From Eubacterium sp. (GTDB taxonomy: Bacteria; Bacillota; Clostridia; Lachnospirales; Lachnospiraceae): DNA of 7,167 nucleotides. Numbering within the stretch: the stretch's first letter is position 1; each line of letters opens with the position of its first letter. Below the pieces are notes generated by a model. The model made no database searches. It was not told the origin of the DNA and saw only the letters and a program-made list of their open reading frames with translations. Location: contig JAFZXD010000107.1 of the NCBI GenBank assembly GCA_017616955.1, positions 1 to 7,167 on the forward strand, read 5' to 3'. Both the position numbers and the translations under genes were made by a program. Below, piece by piece: positions 1 to 5,724 of the stretch.

Positions 1-43
1 CAACCAAAGATATAAGTACTTTAATTTTTCTAGTTGATTTCAT
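1..43 (-). CDS. N-terminal fragment of a divergent gene (partial, runs off left edge)
   Basis: On the minus strand an ATG at 43-41 opens a frame that stays open to the window edge and reads MKSTRKIKVLISLV. It is preceded by a near-perfect Shine-Dalgarno, AGGAGGA (minus strand, plus positions 57-51), 7 nt before the ATG, which is the main reason to call it. The visible residues are a basic stretch followed by a hydrophobic run, as at the start of a signal peptide or first membrane helix, but 14 residues cannot identify a family. The gene is divergent from the thiamine operon. A weak minus-strand -10-like hexamer (TATTAT, plus 79-74) lies upstream without a convincing -35. Function is unknown. 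Confidence 0.6.
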   Translation of the reverse strand, partial: MKSTRKIKVLISLV

Positions 44-83
44 TAAAAGATCCTCCTCATATAATTATTATTCATAATAGTTG

Positions 84-112
84 TTGACGGATAAGAAAAA
101 AAGGAATAGAAT
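84..112 (+). promoter_or_regulatory. Sigma-A type promoter of the thiamine operon
   Basis: TTGACG (84-89) and TAGAAT (107-112) are separated by exactly 17 nt; each hexamer differs from the sigma-A consensus at one position. Transcription would start near 118-120, just ahead of the TPP aptamer, as expected for a riboswitch-controlled operon. I infer that this promoter drives thiS to thiC. Confidence 0.8.
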
Positions 113-130
113 AGTTCACTGATAATTGAA

Positions 131-219
131 CAGAATGGGAGCTAGTAAACTGGCTGAGAGGAAGGTGTGACCTTCGACCTGATAACCTGATTTGGATAAT
201 GCCAACGTAGGGATGCTGA
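131..219 (+). promoter_or_regulatory. TPP riboswitch aptamer (THI box)
   Basis: The conserved THI-box blocks are present in order. GCTAG/CTGGC (141-145/150-154) forms the P2 helix and runs into CTGAGAG (154-160). An optional P3 hairpin follows (GAAGG 161-165 with CCTTC 171-175). Then come the second sensor arm, ACCTGA (185-190), with TTGG/CCAA (192-195/201-204), and the invariant end GCGTAGGGA-like block, here ACGTAGGGA (205-213). P1 is short and imperfect, CAG (131-133) with CTG (216-218). The class binds thiamine pyrophosphate. Its place between promoter and terminator, directly ahead of thiS, says it shuts the operon off when TPP is plentiful. The exact ends are approximate. Confidence 0.95.
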
Positions 220-239
220 GATAATAGTGTTTGATATGT

Positions 240-274
240 AAGCTGCTTCTGAACAGGAAGCAGCTTTTGTTTTT
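240..274 (+). terminator. Riboswitch expression-platform intrinsic terminator
   Basis: A perfect 10-bp stem pairs 240-249 (AAGCTGCTTC) with 257-266, around a 7-nt loop, and is followed by the U-rich tail TTGTTTTT (267-274). It sits 21 nt after the aptamer and 41 nt before thiS, so TPP-bound RNA should terminate here. I do not see a strong antiterminator. The best candidate pairs AGAA/AGCT (132-135/140-143) with TTCT/AGCT (247-250/241-244), interrupted by an internal loop, and is only a suggestion. Confidence 0.9.
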
Positions 275-314
275 ATGTTACTGTTCGTTGTTCAAGAAAG
301 GAGGTTTCGAAGAT

Positions 315-509
315 ATGGTTAAGATAAATGGTGAAGAATATGATTTCGCAGGACGTACTGTTCAGGATGTCATTACAGAGCTTGGATATGAAAAAAATAT
401 GATCGCAGTTGAAAGAAATGAAGAGATCATTCCTAAAGCAACTTACGAGGAAGCTATACTTAATGACGGAGATACAGTTGAGGTTGTCAGTTTCGTAGGA
501 GGTGGCTGA
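315..509 (+). CDS. thiS: ThiS, sulfur-carrier protein for thiazole synthesis
   Basis: This 64-residue ubiquitin-like carrier has the normal family length. Its C-terminus is adenylated by ThiF and converted to a thiocarboxylate, which ThiG uses as the sulfur source for the thiazole ring. The sequence shows the typical ThiS order: an MVKINGEEY-like first strand, then TVQDVITELG, the central MIAVERNEEIIPK, then DGDTVEVVSFVGGG, ending in the required Gly-Gly. The ATG at 315 was chosen because AAAGGAGG (297-304) lies 10 nt upstream; an in-frame extension toward 231 would start inside the leader terminator and is rejected. It is the first gene after the TPP riboswitch. Its last Gly codons also form the ribosome binding site of thiF. 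Confidence 0.95.
   Translation: MVKINGEEYDFAGRTVQDVITELGYEKNMIAVERNEEIIPKATYEEAILNDGDTVEVVSFVGGG
497..505 (+). promoter_or_regulatory. thiF ribosome binding site embedded in the thiS 3' end
   Basis: AGGAGGTGG at 497-505 contains a perfect AGGAGG placed 8 nt before the ATG at 511. The same bases lie over the codons for the functional Gly-Gly-Gly tail of ThiS (GGA GGT GGC). This decides the thiF start at 511 over the GTG at 502, which lies within the site itself. The overlap suggests translational coupling of ThiS and ThiF. Confidence 0.85.
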
Positions 510-510
510 T

Positions 511-1140
511 ATGGTTTTGACAAAAGAAGAGTGGCTTAAGGCACTTACAGATCGACATGGTAAGGAGAGACAGGAGAAGTTTCTGAATGCCACGGTTGCA
601 GTATGTGGTCTTGGAGGACTCGGTTCCAACATAGCGATCAGTCTTACCAGAGCGGGGATCGGGAAACTTATCCTGATTGATTTTGATAAAGTTGATCCGA
701 CTAATCTCAACAGACAGCAGTATAAAATGAGTCAGCTTGGAAGGTACAAGACTGAGGCGCTTACTGAGAATCTGAAGGAGATAACTCCGTATGTTGAGAT
801 TGAATATCATACTGTGAAGATGACAGAGGAGAATATCCCTGAACTTCTTAAGGAAGCAGATATCGTTTGTGAAGCATTTGATAAAGCAGATAATAAAGCT
901 ATGCTTGTAAATGCGGTCTTAGAGGGATTCACAGATAAGATCATCGTTTCGGGTTCCGGAATGGCCGGTTTTGGAAGTGCCAATACGATCCAGACTCGGA
1001 AGATAATGAAGCGGCTCTACTTGTGTGGGGATACCGTCAGTGATGTAAATGACGGTATCGGACTCGTGGCGTCTCGCGTTATGGTATGTGCGGCGCATGA
1101 AGCACACACTGTGCTGAGATTGTTAGCAGGAGAAGAGTGA
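511..1140 (+). CDS. thiF: ThiF, ThiS adenylyltransferase (short, family-2 type)
   Basis: This 209-residue E1-like enzyme activates the ThiS C-terminus with ATP before sulfur transfer. The Rossmann nucleotide loop CGLGGLGSN is at residues 32-40, preceded by [12 protein letters not shown] (15-26), the counterpart of the usual Arg-rich start. [18 protein letters not shown] follows at 53-70, with the ribose- and phosphate-binding Asp, Asn and Arg, then GRYK (77-80). It lacks the C-terminal part and the paired CxxC zinc motifs of E. coli ThiF (about 250 aa); its only later cysteines are C120, C171 and C193. That matches the short ThiF form known from clostridia rather than a truncation. The ATG at 511 is one base after the thiS stop and has a perfect AGGAGG. 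It forms a working pair with thiS. Confidence 0.93.
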   Translation: MVLTKEEWLKALTDRHGKERQEKFLNATVAVCGLGGLGSNIAISLTRAGIGKLILIDFDKVDPTNLNRQQYKMSQLGRYKTEALTENLKEITPYVEIEYHTVKMTEENIPELLKEADIVCEAFDKADNKAMLVNAVLEGFTDKIIVSGSGMAGFGSANTIQTRKIMKRLYLCGDTVSDVNDGIGLVASRVMVCAAHEAHTVLRLLAGEE

Positions 1141-1198
1141 TCGGACCAGGTCCCTAAAATTTGATGAAATATTAATACATGAAAAGAGGAGATTTATC

Positions 1199-1966
1199 AT
1201 GGATGACAAACTTGTTATAGACGGAAAGGAATTTAATTCGCGTTTTATTCTTGGTTCCGGAAAATATTCAATGAAGCTTATCGAGGCTGCTGTTAAAGAT
1301 GCAGGTGCAGAGCTTATAACACTTGCGGTCAGAAGAACTAATACAAAGGATCAGGAGAATATCCTCGATTACATTCCAGAGGGAGTAACACTTCTTCCGA
1401 ATACCAGCGGTGCAAGAACTGCAGAGGAAGCTATCCGAATCGCTCGTCTTGCGAGAGAGCTTGGTTGCGGAAACTTTGTTAAGATCGAGATCATGCGTGA
1501 CAGCAAATATCTTCTTCCTGATAATCAGGAGACTATCAAGGCAACAGAAGTACTTGCAAAAGAAGGCTTCGTTGTTATGCCTTACATGTATCCGGACCTT
1601 AATGCTGCAAGAGATATGGTAAATGCAGGAGCAGCAACTATCATGCCACTTGCTTCACCAATCGGATCAAACAAAGGTCTTGCGACAAAGGAATTCATCC
1701 AGATACTTATAGATGAACTTGATGTTCCTATCATCGTAGATGCGGGAATCGGACGACCTTCACAGGCATGTGAAGCGATGGAGATGGGAGCAGCTGCTAT
1801 CATGGCAAATACAGCTCTCGCAACAGCCGGAGATCTTACTCTCATGGCATCGGCATTTAAAGAAGCAATCAGCTCAGGACGTAAGGCATATCTTGCAGGT
1901 CTTGGACGAGTTCTTACACGTGGTGCTTCAGCATCTGACCCACTTACTGGATTTTTGAGAGATTAG
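1199..1966 (+). CDS. thiG: ThiG, thiazole synthase
   Basis: ThiG (255 aa, normal length) is a TIM-barrel enzyme. It condenses 1-deoxy-D-xylulose 5-phosphate, dehydroglycine and ThiS thiocarboxylate into the thiazole carboxylate phosphate. Visible landmarks are [12 protein letters not shown] (12-23), ELITLAVRR (38-46), [11 protein letters not shown] (68-78), the Schiff-base lysine in NFVKIEIM (K95), [11 protein letters not shown] (150-160), the phosphate-loop region [11 protein letters not shown] (180-190) and ANTALATA (203-210). The ATG at 1199 follows AGAGGAGA (1185-1192) at 6 nt. It lies 58 nt after thiF and 39 nt before thiH in the same direction. The spacer before it holds a short GGACC/GGTCC palindrome but no terminator. 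Confidence 0.97.
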   Translation: MDDKLVIDGKEFNSRFILGSGKYSMKLIEAAVKDAGAELITLAVRRTNTKDQENILDYIPEGVTLLPNTSGARTAEEAIRIARLARELGCGNFVKIEIMRDSKYLLPDNQETIKATEVLAKEGFVVMPYMYPDLNAARDMVNAGAATIMPLASPIGSNKGLATKEFIQILIDELDVPIIVDAGIGRPSQACEAMEMGAAAIMANTALATAGDLTLMASAFKEAISSGRKAYLAGLGRVLTRGASASDPLTGFLRD

Positions 1967-2005
1967 TTGGAATAAAAATGTATTCTTAGTCAGAGGAAAA
2001 ACAAA

Positions 2006-3259
2006 ATGGAAAATAACTATCTAATAGATTCAGATGACCTTACACCTGAAGCACTTGAGAAAAAGCACAGACTTGAAAAAGATCCTTCAGTAAGAACAAA
2101 CCACATGGAATACATGCCTGGGATGGAAGTGATCGAGTCAGACATTTGCGAAAAAGTCATATCGGAAATGGAATCCTATGATTACACTAAGTACACTGCA
2201 AGAGATGTAATGGCGGCACTGCAGCATGAGACTTGTACTCTTGAGGATTTCAAGGCGCTGCTTTCTCCGGCAGCGGAACCACTTCTCGAGAAAATGGCAG
2301 AGAAGGCTAGACTTGAAACAAGTAAGCATTTCGGAAATACAGTATACATTTTCACTCCGCTTTATATAGCGAACTACTGTGAGAACTACTGTGTTTACTG
2401 TGGTTTCAACTGCTATAACAAGATCAGAAGAATGAAGCTTTCTATGGAGCAGATCGAGCAGGAGATGAAGATCATCGCCGATAGTGGAATGGAAGAAATC
2501 CTTATTCTCACCGGTGAGAGCCGTGCGATGAGTGATGTGAAGTACATCGGCGAGGCATGTAAGCTGGCGAGAAAGTATTTCCGACTTGTTGGTGTTGAGA
2601 TTTATCCGGTAAATACAGATGAGTATAAATATCTTCATGAATGTGGAGTAGACTATGTGACCGTATTCCAGGAAACATACGATTCGGATAAGTATGAAAC
2701 ATTGCATCTCATGGGACATAAACGTGTATGGCCATATAGATTCGATGCACAGGAAAGAGCACTGAAAGCAGGTATGAGGGGAGTGGCATTTTCAGCACTT
2801 CTTGGACTTTCAGACTTCCGTAAGGATGCACTTGCAACTGCACTTCATGCATATTATCTGCAGAAGAAATATCCTCATGCGGAAATGTCTCTCTCATGTC
2901 CACGTCTCAGACCTATCATCAATAATGATAAGATCGATCCGTTGGATGTACATGAGAAACAGTTGTGTCAGGTGCTCTGTGCATACAGAATCTTCCTGCC
3001 ATTTATCGGAATAACAGTTTCATCACGAGAGACCGCAGAGTTCAGAAATGGTATCGTAAAGATTGCAGCAACAAAGGTTTCAGCAGGAGTTTCGACAGGA
3101 ATCGGAGATCATGAGACAAAGTACACAGGAAAAGAAGACGACGCTGAACAGGGCGATGAACAGTTTGAGATAAGCGATGGAAGAAGCCTGGATAAAATGT
3201 ATCAGGACATAACCGATGAAGGACTTCAGCCGGTACTTAACGATTATCTCTATGTTTAA
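2006..3259 (+). CDS. thiH: ThiH, radical-SAM tyrosine lyase (2-iminoacetate synthase)
   Basis: ThiH cleaves tyrosine with S-adenosylmethionine to give dehydroglycine for ThiG, plus p-cresol. The 417-residue product has the radical-SAM cluster motif CENYCVYC, with C125, C129 and C132 as the CxxxCxxC ligands of the [4Fe-4S] cluster. It is preceded by FTPLYIANYC, typical of ThiH. LTGES (168-172), the VGVEIYP strand (195-201), SLSCPRLRP (295-303) and the C-terminal GDEQFEISDGRS (383-394) also fit the family. The enzyme is oxygen-sensitive, and no ThiO glycine oxidase is present, so the host probably makes thiazole anaerobically. The ATG at 2006 follows AGAGGAAA. It is spaced 39 nt from thiG and 32 nt from the next gene. 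Confidence 0.97.
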   Translation: MENNYLIDSDDLTPEALEKKHRLEKDPSVRTNHMEYMPGMEVIESDICEKVISEMESYDYTKYTARDVMAALQHETCTLEDFKALLSPAAEPLLEKMAEKARLETSKHFGNTVYIFTPLYIANYCENYCVYCGFNCYNKIRRMKLSMEQIEQEMKIIADSGMEEILILTGESRAMSDVKYIGEACKLARKYFRLVGVEIYPVNTDEYKYLHECGVDYVTVFQETYDSDKYETLHLMGHKRVWPYRFDAQERALKAGMRGVAFSALLGLSDFRKDALATALHAYYLQKKYPHAEMSLSCPRLRPIINNDKIDPLDVHEKQLCQVLCAYRIFLPFIGITVSSRETAEFRNGIVKIAATKVSAGVSTGIGDHETKYTGKEDDAEQGDEQFEISDGRSLDKMYQDITDEGLQPVLNDYLYV

Positions 3260-3291
3260 CTGTGAGTAGTAACTAGAATACGGAGAAATGT

Positions 3292-3900
3292 ATGAAGAAT
3301 AAGTGCGATATTATCTGCGTTACAAACAGGCATCTCTGTCCCGGAGACTATAGAGAGACTCTTGTAAAGATTGCGAAGGCACATCCCCGTGCAATCATAC
3401 TCCGGGAGAAGGATATGAGTGAACAGGAATACAGAGAACTTGCCACATGGTTTCTTCCGATATGCAGGGAAGTTGGAACAAAACTTATCCTGCATTACTT
3501 TCACAACGTTGCCATGGAATTAAAACCAGACGGACTTCACATGCCACTGGACAGGCTGGAGGAGATACTATCCGAAGCCGGTTGTGACTTGTCATATGTG
3601 AGTGAACTGGGTGTTTCATGTCACAGCGTTGAGGATGCGCGAAGAGCTGAGAAGTTAGGCTGTACATATATTCTTGCGGGACACATTTATGATACTGACT
3701 GCAAGAAAGGACTTCCCGGAAGGGGAATAGAATTTTTAAGAAAAGTAACGGAGAGTATTACATTTCCGGTATACGCCATAGGTGGAATAGCGCCGGAGAA
3801 TATAGATGAGGTACGAAGCTCAGGTGCGGAGGGAGCATGCATCATGAGCAGTGCCATGAAAAGTGAAAATGTTGAAGAACTGCTGAAGCAATTCGGATAG
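3292..3900 (+). CDS. tenI: ThiE/TenI-superfamily protein, probably TenI-like thiazole tautomerase
   Basis: This 202-residue TIM-barrel protein clearly belongs to the superfamily that holds ThiE (thiamine-phosphate synthase) and TenI (thiazole tautomerase). Shared features are ILREKDMSEQEYREL (36-50), GVSCHSVEDA (107-116) and the phosphate-binding YAIGGI (161-166). The details favour TenI. AGHIYDTDCKKGLPGRG (129-145) matches the TenI block with its active-site His (here H131), where ThiE has a GP(I/F)xPTxTK block. The ThiE Asn-Asp pair that binds Mg-pyrophosphate is replaced by H68-Y69, and the ThiE HxGQxD block reads HMPLDR (83-88). TenI aromatises the ThiG product, which fits its place after thiH. 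GGAG (3282-3285) lies 6 nt before the ATG. Automated pipelines would probably call it thiE. Family membership is near certain; TenI function is inferred. Confidence 0.85.
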   Translation: MKNKCDIICVTNRHLCPGDYRETLVKIAKAHPRAIILREKDMSEQEYRELATWFLPICREVGTKLILHYFHNVAMELKPDGLHMPLDRLEEILSEAGCDLSYVSELGVSCHSVEDARRAEKLGCTYILAGHIYDTDCKKGLPGRGIEFLRKVTESITFPVYAIGGIAPENIDEVRSSGAEGACIMSSAMKSENVEELLKQFG

Positions 3901-3901
3901 T

Positions 3902-4012
3902 TCTCTGACATAGAGAGACGTTGATTTTAGCGCACGGGTTTCTAATCAAGAAACGGTGTACCAGAGATTTTACGTCGGCGGTACATTGGGGGCACCACCT
4001 TGTATCGCAAAA
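3902..4012 (+). other. Possible structured RNA element between the tenI-like gene and thiC
   Basis: The 145-nt spacer carries several nested or consecutive inverted repeats. TCTCT/AGAGA (3902-3906/3912-3916) comes first. TTTT-GCG (3925-3932, one bulged A) can pair with CGCAAAA (4006-4012) and so enclose two hairpins: GTTTCT/AGAAAC (3938-3943/3949-3954) and GTACC/GGTAC (3958-3962/3980-3984). A G-rich run and CACCACC follow (3988-3999). I recognise no known riboswitch consensus here; the THI-box blocks are absent. No poly-U tail follows the helices, so it is not a plain terminator. It could tune thiC expression or RNA stability, or be chance pairing. Confidence 0.35.
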
Positions 4013-4045
4013 GAAAAATTAATGCAAAAAGAAAAGGAGAAAATC

Positions 4046-5401
4046 ATGACAGAAGCATTAAACATCACAGAGAAGAAACTCAGTGAAGGCGCCGGTGAAA
4101 GAAATTACACAACTCAGATGGATGCCGCAAGAAAGGGTATCATCACACCGGAAATGAAAGCAGTAGCAGCTAAGGAGTACAGAACAGAGGAGGAGATACG
4201 AGACCTTGTTGCAAGAGGACAGGTAGCAATCTGTGCCAACAAGAATCACAAGTGTATCGATCCAAACGGAGTAGGTTCTATGCTCAAGACCAAGATAAAT
4301 GTAAATCTTGGTGTATCACGTGACTGCAAGGATTATAATATTGAGATGGAAAAGGTTATGGAGGCTGTCAATATGGGAGCCGAAGCTATCATGGATCTTT
4401 CATCTCACGGAGACACACAGCCTTTCAGAAGAAAGCTTACAAGTGAGTGTCCGGCTATGATCGGAACAGTTCCTGTTTACGACAGCGTAATCCATTATCA
4501 GAGAGATCTTGAGACACTTACAGCACAGGATTTCCTTGATGTTATCAGACTTCATGCTGAGGACGGTGTTGACTTTGTAACACTTCACTGTGGTATCACT
4601 CGTAAAACTATAGAGCAGATTAAGAAGCATAAGAGAAAGATGAACATAGTATCAAGAGGAGGCTCTCTGGTATTTGCCTGGATGTGTATGACCGGCGAGG
4701 AGAATCCATTTTATGAGTACTATGATGAGATACTTGAGATATGTCGTGAATATGATGTGACTATCTCACTCGGTGATGCATGTCGTCCGGGATGTATAGC
4801 TGACGGAAGTGATGTATGCCAGATCGAAGAGCTTGTTCGTCTTGGTGAACTTACAAAGCGTGCTTGGGAGAAGGATGTTCAGGTAATGGTTGAAGGACCG
4901 GGACATATGCCGATGGATCAGATTGCTGCGAATATGAAGATTCAGCAGACTATCTGTATGGGAGCACCTTTCTATGTACTTGGACCTGTTGTTACGGATA
5001 TTGCTCCGGGATATGATCACATCACATCTGCTATCGGTGGAGCTATTGCGGCTTCGGCGGGAGCGGCATTTCTCTGCTATGTAACTCCTGCAGAGCATCT
5101 TGCACTTCCGAATGTAGACGATGTTAAGCAGGGAATCATTGCATCCAAGATTGCGGCACATGCTGCAGATATTGCGAAGAAGATTCCTCACGCTATGGAT
5201 ATTGATAATGCTATGGGAGATGCCAGAAGAGCACTTGACTGGGATAAACAGTGGGAATGTGCACTTGATCCGGAAACAGCAAAAGCTATCCGTGATGACA
5301 GATCACCCGAGCATGATGACACATGTTCAATGTGCGGAAAATTCTGTGCAGTTCGAAGCATGAATAAAGCACTGAACGGAGAGCATGTAGATATCCTGTA
5401 A
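4046..5401 (+). CDS. thiC: ThiC, phosphomethylpyrimidine synthase
   Basis: ThiC is a radical-SAM enzyme that rearranges aminoimidazole ribotide into HMP-P, the pyrimidine half of thiamine. At 451 residues it is the short bacterial/archaeal form without the long N-terminal domain of the E. coli type. Landmarks are [12 protein letters not shown] (83-94), [10 protein letters not shown] (114-123), TLHCGITR (179-186), SRGGS (203-207), LGDACRPGC (242-250), [11 protein letters not shown] (282-292) with zinc ligand H287, and TPAEHLALP (347-355) with zinc ligand H351. The C-terminal cluster motif is CSMCGKFC (C427, C430, C434); the spacing is C-x2-C-x3-C, one residue tighter than the C-x2-C-x4-C of longer ThiCs. 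The ATG at 4046 was chosen because AAGGAG (4034-4039) lies 6 nt before it. In-frame starts at 4022 and GTG 3956 lack such a site. It is the last thi gene here. Confidence 0.97.
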   Translation: MTEALNITEKKLSEGAGERNYTTQMDAARKGIITPEMKAVAAKEYRTEEEIRDLVARGQVAICANKNHKCIDPNGVGSMLKTKINVNLGVSRDCKDYNIEMEKVMEAVNMGAEAIMDLSSHGDTQPFRRKLTSECPAMIGTVPVYDSVIHYQRDLETLTAQDFLDVIRLHAEDGVDFVTLHCGITRKTIEQIKKHKRKMNIVSRGGSLVFAWMCMTGEENPFYEYYDEILEICREYDVTISLGDACRPGCIADGSDVCQIEELVRLGELTKRAWEKDVQVMVEGPGHMPMDQIAANMKIQQTICMGAPFYVLGPVVTDIAPGYDHITSAIGGAIAASAGAAFLCYVTPAEHLALPNVDDVKQGIIASKIAAHAADIAKKIPHAMDIDNAMGDARRALDWDKQWECALDPETAKAIRDDRSPEHDDTCSMCGKFCAVRSMNKALNGEHVDIL

Positions 5402-5441
5402 GAGTGGATAATATATCAAACTAAAAAAGTAAAAAAAAGCC

Positions 5442-5470
5442 TTGCAATCATTTTGCATATATAGTAAAGT
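5442..5470 (+). promoter_or_regulatory. Candidate promoter with overlapping dyad, upstream of the small ORF
   Basis: TTGCAA (5442-5447) and TAAAGT (5465-5470) are 17 nt apart and could be -35 and -10 elements, each with four of six consensus bases. A dyad TGCAA-N5-TTGCA (5443-5447/5453-5457) overlaps the -35 and spacer and might be an operator. Position supports a new transcription unit: it lies 40 nt after thiC and 45 nt before an ORF with a strong ribosome binding site. Confidence 0.4.
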
Positions 5471-5514
5471 GAAAAAATCATAAAACGAAATTTGTAAGGA
5501 AGGAGGGCGAATAT

Positions 5515-5638
5515 ATGTATTCAACATTTAATAAGATTATTAAAATCAGAAAGACATGTAGAATTAATATGGTTGAGCATTGCATGTTTCACCGTGATTT
5601 TGTTGTTCGCGCTCCTTATATACCTTTTTAAGATGTAA
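5515..5638 (+). CDS. Small ORF with strong RBS and apparent frame break; leader peptide or one-helix membrane protein
   Basis: AGGAGGG (5501-5507) lies 7 nt before an ATG at 5515, as good a ribosome site as any in the window. Read straight, the ORF is 38 codons, ends at 5631 (TAA) and shows no recognisable features. The +1 frame from about the AAAA run at 5542-5545 is strikingly different. It stays open to TAA at 5636-5638 and encodes SERHVELIWLSIACF followed by TVILLFALLIYLFKM, an ideal membrane helix with a Lys-Met end. Removing one A from that run would join the start MYSTFNKIIK to this helix in a 40-residue single-span protein. An indel, a sequencing error or a recoding event are all possible. 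The ORF lies between a candidate promoter and a strong terminator ahead of an ABC exporter, which also suits a regulatory leader peptide. No known family is recognised. Confidence 0.45.
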
Positions 5639-5658
5639 TAGGATAGGCGAATTTTAAC

Positions 5659-5697
5659 AAACCCTCACTGTGTCATGCAGTGGGGGTTTTTCTTTTT
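5659..5697 (+). terminator. Strong intrinsic terminator, possible attenuator ahead of the ABC exporter
   Basis: A 12-bp stem pairs 5659-5670 (AAACCCTCACTG) with 5678-5689 (CAGTGGGGGTTT), with one T-G wobble and a 7-nt loop, followed by TTCTTTTT up to 5697. It can end the thi transcript, since no hairpin terminator is visible right after thiC, and also the small-ORF transcript. Only 27 nt separate its tail from the exporter start, with no promoter seen there, so the exporter probably depends on read-through. Confidence 0.88.
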
Positions 5698-5724
5698 GAA
5701 AAATTAGCATAGATTGGAGGCGTC

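Noticed and set aside
74..79. Minus-strand -10-like TATTAT for the divergent gene
   Set aside because: The position 17 nt further upstream is a run of T with only a weak -35 match; too poor to annotate as a promoter.
231..314. In-frame upstream extension of thiS
   Set aside because: It begins inside the riboswitch expression platform and runs through the terminator stem; the ATG at 315 has a proper AAAGGAGG site and gives the normal ThiS length.
1143..1153. GGACC-A-GGTCC palindrome after thiF
   Set aside because: A one-base loop cannot form a stable hairpin at full pairing and no U-run follows, so it is not a terminator; probably chance.
2138..2719. 193-codon open frame on the minus strand inside thiH
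   Set aside because: It is antisense to a gene with clear radical-SAM motifs, has no ribosome site I can see, and reads as low-complexity Cys/Ile/Leu-rich shadow sequence.
3902..3930. Terminator after the tenI-like gene (TCTCT/AGAGA hairpin)
   Set aside because: The stem is only 5 bp with no immediate U-run (ATTTTAG comes 8 nt later), so it is unlikely to terminate efficiently.
3956..4045. Longer ThiC starting at GTG 3956 or ATG 4022
   Set aside because: Neither start has a ribosome binding site comparable to AAGGAG before 4046, and the extra residues match nothing expected in ThiC.
4766..5191. 141-codon open frame on the minus strand inside thiC
   Set aside because: Antisense to conserved ThiC motifs; composition rich in Arg, Cys and Ser as expected for a shadow frame.
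5505..5653. Repeated GGCGAAT at about 5507 and 5647 flanking the small ORF
   Set aside because: A 7-bp repeat in a 320-nt gap is weak evidence; no extended similarity around the two copies.
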